A stretch of DNA of 33,862 bases from Butyrivibrio sp. AC2005. Lineage in GTDB: Bacteria > Bacillota > Clostridia > Lachnospirales > Lachnospiraceae. The stretch is taken from contig NZ_KE384142.1 in NCBI RefSeq assembly GCF_000424145.1, forward strand, positions 57,450 to 91,311, read 5' to 3'. Below the pieces are notes generated by a model that was not told the DNA's origin, ran no database searches, and saw nothing but the letters and a program-made list of their open reading frames with translations. The translations under genes were made by a program, and so were the position numbers. Shown here one piece after another: positions 1 to 8,632 of this stretch (position 1 is its first letter; each line of letters begins with the position of its first letter).

Positions 1-13
1 CCCCCAAGGGGAA
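1..13 (-). repeat. Truncated edge of the dispersed hairpin repeat
   Basis: The first 13 bases equal an internal stretch of the inverted repeat copy at 5340-5441 (the CCCCCAAGGGGAA part). It looks like the cut end of a reverse-oriented copy that continues outside the window. Confidence 0.4.
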
Positions 14-39
14 ATCAATATTAGAAAGGCTTCTCATTT

Positions 40-87
40 AAAGCCTTCCCCTTGGAGGGAAGGTGGCGCGAAGCGCCGGATGAGGGG
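40..87 (+). repeat. Dispersed hairpin repeat, short form
   Basis: Begins AAAGCCTTCCCC, folds into a CCTTCCC/GGGAAGG hairpin, then a GGCGC-GAA-GCGCC hairpin, and ends GGATGAGGGG. The same frame is seen at 3522-3573, and in a longer form at 4313-4414, 5340-5441 and 11298-11400. It ends 18 bp upstream of the yhaM-type start codon. Confidence 0.85.
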
Positions 88-105
88 CAAGAATGGGAGA
101 AACAC

Positions 106-1053
106 ATGAAATTTATCAAAGATCTAAACAGCGGCGACAGAGTAGCTGACATATATTTCTGCAAGCACATGCAGGCGGCAACCACGAAGAACGGAAAAAC
201 ATATTATTCCGTGATATTACAGGACAAGACCGGAACCGTGGATGCCAAGGTATGGGAGCCAAACAGTGAGGGAATCGACGACTTTGACTCCCTCGACTAT
301 ATCGATGTATACGGTGAAGTCACCAGCTTTAACGGGGCGCTTCAGATTAACATCAAGAGAGCACGCCTCTGTCACGAGGGAGAATACGACGAGTCACTCT
401 ATCTGCCCGTGTCTTCTAAGAATAACGACGAGATGTACAAGGATCTCCTTGCCATTATTAATACTGTTGGCAACAAATACCTTAAGGCACTACTCGATGC
501 ACTTTTTGTAAAGGATGAGGAATTCATCAAGGCTTTTCGTAAATCCTCAGCTGCAAAATCGGTTCATCACGGCTTTGTGGGCGGACTTCTTGAGCACACC
601 TTAAGCGTGACCAGGATGTGCGACTATTTTTCAAAGGCATATCCTGCAATTAACAGGGACCTCCTTATTACGGCCGCAATCTGCCATGATATAGGAAAAA
701 CGCGTGAGCTCTCACTTTTCCCTATGAATGATTACACAGATGAGGGACAGTTCCTCGGACATATCGTAATGGGTAGTGAGATGGTAGCAGATAAAATAAG
801 GGACATCGCTGATTTTCCCGTGCTCTTAAAGCAGGAGCTTCAGCACTGCATCTTATCCCATCACGGAAAATATGAATACGGCTCACCCAAAATGCCTGCA
901 ATCATAGAGGCCATGGCCCTTCACCTTGCAGACAACACTGATGCCAAACTCGAAACCTTTACAGAGATACTAAATAACACAAACGAAGTAGGTTGGCTCG
1001 GATATAACAGATTAATGGAGAGCAACCTATTTGATACCAGGGTTGAATCATAA
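106..1053 (+). CDS. yhaM: YhaM-type 3'-5' exoribonuclease, OB-fold plus HD domain
   Basis: 315 aa from ATG 106. An in-frame ATG at 52 exists, but its extra 18 residues are encoded by the upstream repeat and do not look like protein; GGGAGAA before 106 serves as ribosome binding site. Residues about 7-90 form an OB-fold nucleic-acid domain (SGDRVADIYFCK, then QDKTGTVDAKVWEP). Residues about 150-270 form an HD phosphohydrolase domain with HHGFVGGLLEH and CHDIGKTREL (H194-D195). This order and length match the YhaM family of cytoplasmic, metal-dependent 3'-5' exoribonucleases. The stop overlaps the mutS2 start (TAATG), so the two are probably co-transcribed and translationally coupled. The family call is firm; the exact substrate is inferred. 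Confidence 0.9.
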   Translation: MKFIKDLNSGDRVADIYFCKHMQAATTKNGKTYYSVILQDKTGTVDAKVWEPNSEGIDDFDSLDYIDVYGEVTSFNGALQINIKRARLCHEGEYDESLYLPVSSKNNDEMYKDLLAIINTVGNKYLKALLDALFVKDEEFIKAFRKSSAAKSVHHGFVGGLLEHTLSVTRMCDYFSKAYPAINRDLLITAAICHDIGKTRELSLFPMNDYTDEGQFLGHIVMGSEMVADKIRDIADFPVLLKQELQHCILSHHGKYEYGSPKMPAIIEAMALHLADNTDAKLETFTEILNNTNEVGWLGYNRLMESNLFDTRVES

Positions 1054-3434
1054 TGAATGAAAAAGTTTTACACGTACTTGAGTACGACAAGATTATAGAG
1101 CAGCTCGCAGACCATGCCTCCTCTGAACCCGGAAAGAAAATGTGCCGGGAACTCCTTCCCTCATCGGACATCAGGGAGATTCAGAGGAATCAGAAGAAGA
1201 CCGAGGCTGCTATTTCAAGGATTTTTAAAAAGGGCTCCGTATCCTTTGGAAGTAACAGGGATATATCGGGGTATTTGAAGGCGTTGAAGATTGGAAGCTC
1301 ACTGGATGCGCCGCAGCTGCTAAATATAGCAAGCTTTTTGGATAACGTTAACAGAGTAAAAAGCTACGGAAGATCAGATAAGGAAGAGGATACAAGGGAC
1401 GTTCTTACGGATTTCTTTGACGGACTTGAGCCTCTGACACCTGTGTCACAGGAGATCAGACGATGCATAATATCAGAGGACGAGATATCCTCCGATGCCA
1501 GCCCGACACTCAGACATATCAGGCGGGACATACAGATTACAGGCGACAGAATTCATGATCAGCTGGGAAAAATGGTTAACGGTTCACTGCGTTCCTACCT
1601 TCAGGAGGCAGTCGTTACCATGAGAGGCGATCGTTACTGCGTACCGGTTAAGGCAGAGTACAAGAGCCAGGTCAACGGTATCGTGCATGACCAGTCATCT
1701 ACAGGATCCACACTTTTCATAGAGCCTGCAGTCATTGTTGAGCTCAATAACAAGCTCAGGGAGCTGGCAGGAATGGAGAAGGCAGAGATAGATGTGATCC
1801 TCGCCCGCATTTCGGAGGAGGTCGGAAGCTACCTCACTGCCCTGTCTGACAATGCAAAGATAATGACAGAGCTGGACTTCGTGTTTGCCAAGGCTTCACT
1901 TGCGCTCACCCAGAACGCGATTACACCCATTTTTAATGAAAATCACTACTTCAATATCATAAAGGGAAGACATCCCCTTCTTGATAAGAAGAAAGCGGTG
2001 CCGATAGATGTCTACGCCGGCAAGGACTTTGATATGGTTATCATCACAGGTCCCAACACCGGAGGTAAGACGGTCACGCTGAAAACAGTGGGCCTGCTGA
2101 CACTAATGGGGCAGGCAGGACTTGCAATCCCTGCAGGGGACAGATCTGAGCTGTCAGTTTTCAATGAGATATACGCAGACATAGGTGACGAGCAGAGCAT
2201 AGAGCAGAGCCTCTCCACCTTCTCATCACATATGACCAACTGCGTGCAGATACTTGCAAATGCGGATGAAAACTCGCTCTGCCTCTTTGATGAGCTGGGT
2301 GCGGGAACGGATCCCACAGAGGGTGCGGCTCTTGCGATTTCAATACTGAACTATCTGCATGAGCGCGGAATCAGGACCATGGCAACAACTCACTACAGCG
2401 AACTCAAGGTCTATGCGCTTACGACGGAAGGAATACAGAACGCCAGCTGCGAATTCGACGTAGAGTCCCTCAGACCTACCTACAGACTTCTTATCGGTGT
2501 TCCGGGAAAAAGTAATGCCTTTGCTATTTCCAAGAGGCTGGGGCTTCCGCAGGAAATCATCGATGCCGCAGGCGAGCAGATAAGCCAGGACAACAGGAAA
2601 TTCGAGGACCTTTTAACAGACCTTGAAAACAGCAGAGTCACCATAGAAAATGAGCGACTTGAAATCGAGAGATACCGCAAAGAGGTTGAGCAGCTGAAGG
2701 AAGAACTCCAGGGCAAGCAGACAAAGCTAGACGAATCAAGGGAGAAGATTCTTCGCGAGGCACATGAGGAAGCAAGGGAAATCCTTCAGGAGGCCAAGGA
2801 CGCAGCGGATGAGACCATAAGAACCATGCGCAAAGCCGAGGCAGGAATCCCCATGCAGGACCTTGAGAGAGCGCGTCAGAGTGTAAATAAGAAGATCTCT
2901 GATAAGAACCAGAAGCTTTCCATCAAGAATAAGCCTTCCGGTGCCAATCACAAAAAGCTTAAGCCCACACAGATCCACCTGGGGGATTCAGTCAGAATCA
3001 TCTCCATGGGAATGAAAGGAACCATCAGCTCAAAACCCGATAAGGATGGGAATGTTATGGTTCAGTGTGGTATTATGAAATCAAGAGCTCACATAGATGA
3101 CCTCGAGCTTATCAAAGAGGAAAACGGCAAGGAGCAGATGAAGAAGTTCTACGGACAGCACAAAATGGATCTGTCCGGTGCCAGAAACATCAGAACAGAG
3201 CTCAATCTCATCGGCTTAAACAGCGCCGATGCTATAGCCGAGCTGGATAAATACTTAGACAGCGCTTACGTATCACACCTCCCTTCCGTGCGAATTGTCC
3301 ACGGCAAGGGCTCAGGAATCCTGCGCCAGGCAGTCCACGACCACCTTAAGGCTGCACCTTATGTTAAGTCATTCAAGCTTGGGGAATTCGGCGAAGGAGA
3401 CTCCGGTGTGACGATAGTGACATTCATAAAGTGA
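1053..3434 (+). CDS. mutS2: MutS2 family endonuclease/ribosome-rescue ATPase
   Basis: 793 aa, the usual MutS2 length. MutS core and clamp helices lead to an ABC-type ATPase with Walker A GPNTGGKT (G333-T340), Walker B LCLFDELGAGTDPTEG and the H-loop ATTHYSELK. A long charged coiled coil follows (about residues 515-600), then a KOW-like segment (GDSVRIISMGMKGTI) and a C-terminal Smr domain with VRIVHGKGSGILR. It lacks the N-terminal mismatch-recognition domain of MutS1. MutS2 proteins are known to suppress homologous recombination and, in Bacillus, to split collided ribosomes; which role dominates here cannot be read from sequence. The start overlaps the yhaM-type stop by one base, indicating one operon. 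Confidence 0.96.
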   Translation: MNEKVLHVLEYDKIIEQLADHASSEPGKKMCRELLPSSDIREIQRNQKKTEAAISRIFKKGSVSFGSNRDISGYLKALKIGSSLDAPQLLNIASFLDNVNRVKSYGRSDKEEDTRDVLTDFFDGLEPLTPVSQEIRRCIISEDEISSDASPTLRHIRRDIQITGDRIHDQLGKMVNGSLRSYLQEAVVTMRGDRYCVPVKAEYKSQVNGIVHDQSSTGSTLFIEPAVIVELNNKLRELAGMEKAEIDVILARISEEVGSYLTALSDNAKIMTELDFVFAKASLALTQNAITPIFNENHYFNIIKGRHPLLDKKKAVPIDVYAGKDFDMVIITGPNTGGKTVTLKTVGLLTLMGQAGLAIPAGDRSELSVFNEIYADIGDEQSIEQSLSTFSSHMTNCVQILANADENSLCLFDELGAGTDPTEGAALAISILNYLHERGIRTMATTHYSELKVYALTTEGIQNASCEFDVESLRPTYRLLIGVPGKSNAFAISKRLGLPQEIIDAAGEQISQDNRKFEDLLTDLENSRVTIENERLEIERYRKEVEQLKEELQGKQTKLDESREKILREAHEEAREILQEAKDAADETIRTMRKAEAGIPMQDLERARQSVNKKISDKNQKLSIKNKPSGANHKKLKPTQIHLGDSVRIISMGMKGTISSKPDKDGNVMVQCGIMKSRAHIDDLELIKEENGKEQMKKFYGQHKMDLSGARNIRTELNLIGLNSADAIAELDKYLDSAYVSHLPSVRIVHGKGSGILRQAVHDHLKAAPYVKSFKLGEFGEGDSGVTIVTFIK

Positions 3435-3521
3435 TTGAAATTGATGCCATGTGCAGAGTATGAAAAATAAAATGCTGCATAGTATATGAAATAAATACTG
3501 TGTAAGGCGGATGAATAAATT

Positions 3522-3573
3522 AAAGCCTTCCCCCTTTCTAAGGGGGAAGGTGCCCAGAAGGGGCGGATGAGGG
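3522..3573 (+). repeat. Dispersed hairpin repeat, short form, supplying an RBS
   Basis: AAAGCCTTCCCCC then TTCTAAGGGGGAAGG hairpin, then a short CCCAGAAGGGG hairpin and GGATGAGGG. The terminal GAGGG (3569-3573) sits 4 bp before the response-regulator start, and no other Shine-Dalgarno sequence is visible. Confidence 0.85.
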
Positions 3574-3577
3574 TTGT

Positions 3578-4276
3578 ATGGTAACAAAGCAGAAAATTTT
3601 AATCGTCGACGACGACAATAACATCGCAGAGCTGATTTCACTCTACCTGATCAAGGAGTGCTTCGACACTCTCATAGTAGGTGACGGAGAATCAGCACTT
3701 TCAGCATTTGACACATTTAAACCAAACCTGGTTCTCCTTGATCTGATGCTCCCGGGCATAGACGGATATCAGGTCTGCAGAGAACTAAGAACCAAATCAC
3801 AGACACCAATAATAATGCTCTCAGCCAAGGGCGAAGTATTTGACAAGGTTCTTGGCCTTGAGATGGGCGCGGATGATTACATGGAAAAGCCCTTTGATTC
3901 GAAGGAGCTTGTGGCCAGAGTAAAGGCCGTCCTTAGAAGATACAAGCCTGTTGTAACAGAAACAGAAACTTCAGATGACAAGGTCGTAAAGTACCAGGAT
4001 CTCGAAATCAATATGACCAATTACTCTGTTAACTATCAGGGATCAAGAATCGATATGCCCCCCAAGGAACTGGAGCTATTGTATTTCCTTGCGTCATCTC
4101 CGAACAGAGTGTTCACAAGAGAGCAGCTCCTTGACCAGATCTGGGGCTATGAATACGTAGGCGACACCAGAACAGTCGACGTTCATATCAAGCGCCTCCG
4201 TGAAAAAATTAAGGACCACGACACCTGGAGAATCGCAACTATCTGGGGCATCGGATATAAATTTGAGGTGTCATAA
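3578..4276 (+). CDS. OmpR/PhoB-family response regulator
   Basis: 232 aa. Receiver domain (residues about 5-118) with acidic pocket IVDDD (D11-D13), phospho-acceptor D55 in LVLLDLMLPG, switch S82 and K104 in MEKPF. The C-terminal winged helix (about 133-230) has MPPKELELLYFLA, TREQLLDQIWG and the recognition segment TRTVDVHIKRLREKI. It would bind DNA as a dimer after phosphorylation. The ribosome binding site appears to come from the repeat ending at 3573. No kinase gene follows; a + strand terminator lies at 4427-4481. The nearest kinase is at 9190, about 5 kb downstream, and could be the separated partner (inference). Confidence 0.95.
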   Translation: MVTKQKILIVDDDNNIAELISLYLIKECFDTLIVGDGESALSAFDTFKPNLVLLDLMLPGIDGYQVCRELRTKSQTPIIMLSAKGEVFDKVLGLEMGADDYMEKPFDSKELVARVKAVLRRYKPVVTETETSDDKVVKYQDLEINMTNYSVNYQGSRIDMPPKELELLYFLASSPNRVFTREQLLDQIWGYEYVGDTRTVDVHIKRLREKIKDHDTWRIATIWGIGYKFEVS

Positions 4277-4312
4277 GACTTAAGGCAGAAAAAGCCTTCG
4301 CAAAGCAAATAT

Positions 4313-4414
4313 AAAGCCTTCCCCTAGGGGGGCGCTCGACGTCCGGGGGACGTCGGCTTAGCGCGGACCGAAGCGGAGCGTAGACAGGTGTCAGCGAAGC
4401 TGACGGATGAGGGG
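4313..4414 (+). repeat. Dispersed hairpin repeat, long form
   Basis: About 102 bp with the same ends as the short copies but with an inserted core: GACGTCC-GGG-GGACGTC hairpin, GCGCGGACCGAAGCGGAGCG, then GTCAGC-GAA-GCTGAC before GGATGAGGGG. Nearly identical, in opposite orientation, to 5340-5441. Unlike the other copies, it does not face a start codon; it lies between the response regulator and the terminator. Confidence 0.9.
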
Positions 4415-4424
4415 AATTATACTA

Positions 4425-5321
4425 TCATACGGAACCACTTCTTCTACTGCGATACTGCAGTGGAGTGGTTCCGTATTTTTTATTAAAATACGTTATAAAA
4501 CTACTTGTCGACGGAAACGCCAGCAAATCCGATATCGAACTCACCGGAAGTTCCGTAGTCTCCAGCATAACCCTGGCATATTCCAATTTCTTATCCCTTA
4601 TAAACACAGTTGGCCTAACCCCCAGCTCCTTCTGGAACAGATCCGAAATATAATTGGCAGACCTGTGGGTAAGCTCTGCAAAGGTTTTCATACGGATATC
4701 ATCATGAAGGTGCCTTAAAACATAATCGCAGCAGGTCTTGGTCACGAGAGAACAGTTTCTGAAATTGTAATCGTGCACAGCATAGGTAAAGGTGCGAAGC
4801 GCTTTATTGCTAAGCATATTTATCTTCGAAATATTAGTCAGCTTATCCATGTGACGAAGGAAACCATCACTTATAGCGTAGGCGATATGCTCAGCAAGCC
4901 CCCCGTCAATTGCTGCTCTTGTAGCCAGAGTCACACTGGCAATCAACATATATTTTGAATAAAGTAGGGGATCCTCAGACACCTCTCCATAGACATTACT
5001 GTCAGGTCGTGTAATCTTATCAGCATTTTCCACAGAAGAAGCCACAATCTCATCTATTCTCGCTATATCTCCCGATGAAACATAGTAATACAGAGCCTTC
5101 TCTTGAATACGCCTCGTTCCCGTGTCGGCACCCGGAGTATCCTGAGTCATGAAAAGATGAGAATCGATGGAAGAGATAATTTCCTTGTAATCGTCTCGTA
5201 TGGATTTTTCAAGAAAAGCGAGATTCGATTGGATTTTTTCAGGTTCATTGATGTCCGGGTAGGGGACGGCGTCGGGGAGAATCTCGGGTTGGGGTGGGAT
5301 TAGTTTTTCTGTGTTTTTCAT
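4425..5321 (-). CDS. AraC-family transcriptional regulator
   Basis: 298 aa from ATG 5321 (protein begins MKNTEKLIPPQ), with GAGAGGA as ribosome binding site. A longer reading frame to 5429 runs through the inverted hairpin repeat and is rejected. The N-terminal two thirds are an unassigned ligand/effector region; residues about 195-298 hold the paired AraC helix-turn-helix motifs (FAELTHRSANYISDLFQKEL and SISDLLAFPSTSSFITYFNKK, ending YGTTPLQYR). It is divergent from the GH3 beta-glucosidase gene, a common arrangement for a local sugar-responsive activator, so control of that gene is likely but inferred. Its last codons are read from the same DNA as the + strand terminator. The gene is bracketed by inverted copies of the long repeat. 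Confidence 0.88.
   Translation of the reverse strand: MKNTEKLIPPQPEILPDAVPYPDINEPEKIQSNLAFLEKSIRDDYKEIISSIDSHLFMTQDTPGADTGTRRIQEKALYYYVSSGDIARIDEIVASSVENADKITRPDSNVYGEVSEDPLLYSKYMLIASVTLATRAAIDGGLAEHIAYAISDGFLRHMDKLTNISKINMLSNKALRTFTYAVHDYNFRNCSLVTKTCCDYVLRHLHDDIRMKTFAELTHRSANYISDLFQKELGVRPTVFIRDKKLEYARVMLETTELPVSSISDLLAFPSTSSFITYFNKKYGTTPLQYRSRRSGSV
4427..4481 (+). terminator. Rho-independent terminator, + strand, inside the AraC-gene tail
   Basis: Arms ATACGGAACCACT (4427-4439) and AGTGGTTCCGTAT (4464-4476) are perfect complements. An inner ACTGC/GCAGT stem extends the hairpin, and a run of T follows at 4476-4481 on the + strand. It would end transcripts from the response regulator. No T run follows on the minus strand. 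Confidence 0.85.
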
Positions 5322-5339
5322 GTATCCTCTCGATAGGTT

Positions 5340-5441
5340 CCCCTCATCCGTCTGCTGCGCAGACACCTGTCTACGCTCCGCTTCGGTCCGCGCTAAGCCG
5401 ACGTCCCCCGGACGTCGAGCGCCCCCCAAGGGGAAGGCTTA
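5340..5441 (-). repeat. Dispersed hairpin repeat, long form, inverted
   Basis: Reverse-oriented near twin of 4313-4414, differing mainly in the last hairpin (GTCTGCGCAGCAGAC instead of GTCAGCGAAGCTGAC: both arms changed, so pairing is kept). Its GGATGAGGGG end faces the AraC-gene start 19 bp away. The covarying hairpin suggests the structure is under selection or needed for mobility. Confidence 0.9.
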
Positions 5442-5552
5442 AGGGAATTTAATAAGTGATATCATATATTTCAATGTGATTTATTATATCATCCAATCTC
5501 CTAAGATACTATATTTATATTGTTGGATTTCTTTTAGGAAAGGATGGATAAA

Positions 5553-7820
5553 ATGGCAACAGACATTAAAAAACTAGTATCGGAAATGACACTTGAAGAA
5601 AAGGCAGGACTCCTTGGAGGAGCCGATTTCTGGCATACAAAAGCAGTAGAAAGACTCGGAATACCGAAGTTCATGATGTCGGATGGACCTCACGGCCTTC
5701 GTAAACAGGATGAGGAGGGAGACCACCTCGGCATAAACGATAGCATCAAGGCAGTATGTTTTCCTGCAGCATGCGCTACAGCATCAAGCTTTGACACAGA
5801 CATGATAGGAAAAATGGGCGAAGCCATCGGCGATGAGTGCCAGGCTGAGAACCTTTCGATAGTACTTGGACCCGCTGTTAACATCAAGAGAAGCCCTCTC
5901 TGCGGAAGAAACTTCGAGTATTTTTCAGAGGATCCTTATCTTGCAGGAAAAATGGCAGCAGCTTACATCAATGGCGTTCAGAGCAGACATGTAGGCACAA
6001 GTATCAAGCACTTCGCACTTAACAACCAGGAATACTTCAGAATGAGCAATTCTTCTGAGGTTTCAGAGAGAGCAATGCGCGAGATTTATTTCCCTGCATT
6101 TGAAATTGCGGTTAAGGAATCACAGCCCAAGACCGTGATGTGCTCCTATAACAAAATCAATGGAACCTATTCTGCAGATAACGAATGGCTTCTTACCAAG
6201 GTGCTCAGAGACGACTGGGGCTTTGAAGGCTTCGTAATGACAGACTGGGGCGCAGTAAACGACAGAGTACAGGGCGTAAGAGCAGGACTTGAGCTCGAGA
6301 TGCCCGGTGATTCATCCGTTAACGATGCTAAGATCGTTGCAGCAGTTAAGGACGGAAGTCTCGATGAAAAGCTTGTTGACAGAGCCTGCGAGAGAATTCT
6401 TAAAGTTGTTTACGATTATCTTGATAATAAGAAGGAAGGCGTAGTATTCGACAGAGATGCTGACCATGAAAAGGCAGTGGCAGCTGCTGTAGAGTGTGGC
6501 GTACTTCTTGAAAATAATGGAATTTTACCTCTTGATCCTTCCAAGAAGATTGTTTATATCGGTGAATACGCAGAAAGCCCCAGATACCAGGGCGGCGGTT
6601 CAAGCCATATCAATTCTTCCAAGGTAACAAGTGCCCTTGAATCAGCAAAGGCCAAGGGAAGAAATGTAGAGTATGTAATGGGATTCCCGGGACAGAAGGA
6701 CGAGCCCCTTGATAAGGCTGAGCTTGAAAAAGCAGTAGCAGCAGCTAAGGGCGCTGATGTTGTTGTAATTTTCGCAGGTCTTCCCGACGTAATTGAATCT
6801 GAGGGATATGACCGCGCCAACATGAATATGCCCGCAGCGCAGAACGAGCTCATCGAGGCAGTGGCAGCAGTTAACGAGAACACAGTAGTTGTTCTTCACA
6901 ACGGAAGCCCGGTTGAGACACCGTGGGCAGACGACGTTGCAGCAATTCTTGAGATGTACCTCTCAGGACAGGGCGTCGGCGAAGCAACAGACCAGCTCCT
7001 CTATGGTGAGAAGAACCCCAGCGGACACCTTGCTGAGACCTTCCCCTTAAGAGTTCAGGACAACCCTTCATACCTCAACTTCAACACAGATCCTGAAAAG
7101 TGCCGTTACGCTGAGGATGTTTATGTAGGCTATCGCTACTACGACAAGAAGATGATGCCTGTTAGATGGGCATTCGGACACGGACTTTCCTATACAACCT
7201 TTGAACTTTCAAACATGAAGCTCTCATCTGACAAGATGACAGATTCTTCAACAATCAAAGTATCTGTAGATGTTAAGAACATAGGTGATGTAGTCGGAAA
7301 AGAAGTAGTCCAGCTCTACATCGGCGACCTGAACGGAACCTTTGACAGACCTGTTAAGGAACTCAAGGGATTTGCCAAGGTAGAGGTAGCTCCCGGCGAG
7401 ACCAAGACAGTTGAGATGGAAATTGATGCAAGATCACTTTCATATTTCGAGGAGAGCATGGGCGACTGGTTTGCTCCTTCAGGAAAATATGAGCTCCTTG
7501 TAGGAAATTCCAGTGATAACATCACACTTCGCGAAGAAATCAGCTTTGAGACCAATAAGGTTAAGCCCATGAGATGTGATTCTTCCATCACAATCGGAGA
7601 ACTTCTGGCTAACCCTGTAACTAAGCCCATCGTTGACGAACTCCTTAAAAAGGCAGCTGAGAACTCACCCTTCGGTGAATCAAACGAAGCTGTCGGCGAC
7701 GAAATGATGCAGGCTATGATGAGATTCATGCCACTTAAGTCTGTTATGTCTTTCGGAATGATGACTGAGAAAGATATGGAGCAGCTTTTGAGCGCAATAA
7801 GCGCTAAGGTACAGGGATGA
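5553..7820 (+). CDS. Glycoside hydrolase family 3 beta-glucosidase
   Basis: 755 aa from ATG 5553, placed 8 bp after AAGGA; an in-frame ATG at 5544 abuts that Shine-Dalgarno sequence and is less likely. Numbering from 5544: a GH3 TIM-barrel N-domain with MMSDGPHGLRKQ, GPAVNIKRSPLCGRNFEYFSED, KHFALNNQE and the nucleophile motif GFVMTDWGAV (D234). Next come the alpha/beta sandwich domain and a fibronectin-III-like domain (VDVKNIGDVVGKEVVQLYIGD, GFAKVEVAPGETKTV). An extra 90-residue tail (LANPVTKPIVDELLKKA...MRFMPLKSVMSFGMM) follows and is common in Clostridia homologues. No signal peptide is seen, so it acts in the cytoplasm on imported beta-linked gluco-oligosaccharides (substrate inferred). 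It is divergent from an AraC regulator and has a strong terminator at 7875. Confidence 0.95.
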   Translation: MATDIKKLVSEMTLEEKAGLLGGADFWHTKAVERLGIPKFMMSDGPHGLRKQDEEGDHLGINDSIKAVCFPAACATASSFDTDMIGKMGEAIGDECQAENLSIVLGPAVNIKRSPLCGRNFEYFSEDPYLAGKMAAAYINGVQSRHVGTSIKHFALNNQEYFRMSNSSEVSERAMREIYFPAFEIAVKESQPKTVMCSYNKINGTYSADNEWLLTKVLRDDWGFEGFVMTDWGAVNDRVQGVRAGLELEMPGDSSVNDAKIVAAVKDGSLDEKLVDRACERILKVVYDYLDNKKEGVVFDRDADHEKAVAAAVECGVLLENNGILPLDPSKKIVYIGEYAESPRYQGGGSSHINSSKVTSALESAKAKGRNVEYVMGFPGQKDEPLDKAELEKAVAAAKGADVVVIFAGLPDVIESEGYDRANMNMPAAQNELIEAVAAVNENTVVVLHNGSPVETPWADDVAAILEMYLSGQGVGEATDQLLYGEKNPSGHLAETFPLRVQDNPSYLNFNTDPEKCRYAEDVYVGYRYYDKKMMPVRWAFGHGLSYTTFELSNMKLSSDKMTDSSTIKVSVDVKNIGDVVGKEVVQLYIGDLNGTFDRPVKELKGFAKVEVAPGETKTVEMEIDARSLSYFEESMGDWFAPSGKYELLVGNSSDNITLREEISFETNKVKPMRCDSSITIGELLANPVTKPIVDELLKKAAENSPFGESNEAVGDEMMQAMMRFMPLKSVMSFGMMTEKDMEQLLSAISAKVQG

Positions 7821-7874
7821 TAATTCCCAAGCAGTACCGTACTCGGCCAAAAGTAAAGAAGGCTCTATAATCTG

Positions 7875-7918
7875 ATGGCTTCTTGTATGCATTATGCATG
7901 CAAGAAGCCATATTTTTT
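7875..7918 (+). terminator. Rho-independent terminator after the GH3 gene
   Basis: ATGGCTTCTTG...CAAGAAGCCAT stem with the inner TGCA pairing, followed by TTTTTT at 7913-7918. It lies 55 bp after the beta-glucosidase stop. Confidence 0.92.
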
Positions 7919-8003
7919 CTGAATTTGTTCGCGACTATACATTATATCTTCGTATAGTTATTCCCACACCGTAAAAAATCGCACACCATTTATTTTTGCG
8001 CAC

Positions 8004-8160
8004 ATCAATGCTTAATTTTTTAATCAGTTCCTATAATATCAATGCTTAGATTTCTATTAGTCTTCAAACATCAACGCTTAGACTTCTATCAGTCTTCAAA
8101 CATCAACATAGACTTCTATCAGTCCTCCACATCAACATTTAAACTCCTACGCGCATCAGT
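8004..8160. repeat. Degenerate tandem repeat, 29-34 bp units
   Basis: Five head-to-tail units start at about 8004, 8038, 8070, 8102 and 8131. The best pair reads ATCAACGCTTAGACTTCTAT then CAGTCTTCAAAC. Units shorten and diverge toward both ends. No reading frame covers them. Confidence 0.8.
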
Positions 8161-8206
8161 CAACATTTCTATACTTGTATTATAGTGATGTAATCGATAT
8201 TTAGGT

Positions 8207-8597
8207 GGTAGACCAATGTATCTTATATTGCATTTTTTGACTGATGTATTTTGGCCTGCGGCCATTATGCTTCCTGCATGAGTTCAGTCTGTTCGCGAAC
8301 AATTATTAATATAGACGTAAGAGAAATTTGGGCGTTATTCCAACACTTGAATATTGCTGAATCTTGACGTAAATGTGCAGAGTTGGAAAAATTCATATTC
8401 TATGCATTTTAAGTCTATATCCCTTTATATTACCTTATTGGTATAACGCTCGATTTTTATGGTAGACCAAAATGTATGTTTTGACTTCCATTGACTGAAA
8501 TGTATCAGCTTGCGGGGACGCACTTCCTCAATGAATTACGTCTATTCGCGAACAAATCAGTACGTAGGAATAACCACTATTTTTTAGTTAGACCAAT
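8207..8597. repeat. Long degenerate direct repeat, GGTAGACCAA...TTCGCGAAC modules
   Basis: Two modules begin GGTAGACCAA at 8207 and 8461, share GTAT...TTGACT...TGCGG and CTTCCT...ATGA blocks, and reach TTCGCGAACAA at about 8289 and 8529; a third start (GTTAGACCAAT) is at 8587. A related TTCGCGA is at 7928. Inside are inverted segments such as GGGCGTTATTCCAA (about 8331) against TTGGTATAACGCTC (about 8440). There is no coding potential. Function unknown. Confidence 0.6.
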
Positions 8598-8632
8598 CTT
8601 CTCTATAAAGCTTTTACTGACGTAAAAATAGC

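Noticed and set aside
52..105. N-terminal extension of the YhaM-type protein
   Set aside because: It is encoded by the dispersed hairpin repeat; family homology starts at the ATG at 106, which has its own ribosome binding site.
2012..2317. Minus-strand open frames inside mutS2, GH3 and other genes
   Set aside because: They are antisense shadows of well-supported genes with no ribosome binding sites or family motifs.
5322..5429. N-terminal extension of the AraC regulator
   Set aside because: The frame runs through the inverted repeat copy and reads low-quality residues; ATG 5321 has a good ribosome binding site.
8004..8160. CRISPR array
   Set aside because: Units follow one another with no unique spacers between conserved repeats, and no cas genes are present.
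7928..8600. Replication origin suggested by repeated sites and AT-rich DNA
   Set aside because: No DnaA boxes matching TTATNCACA were found, and no replication genes are nearby.
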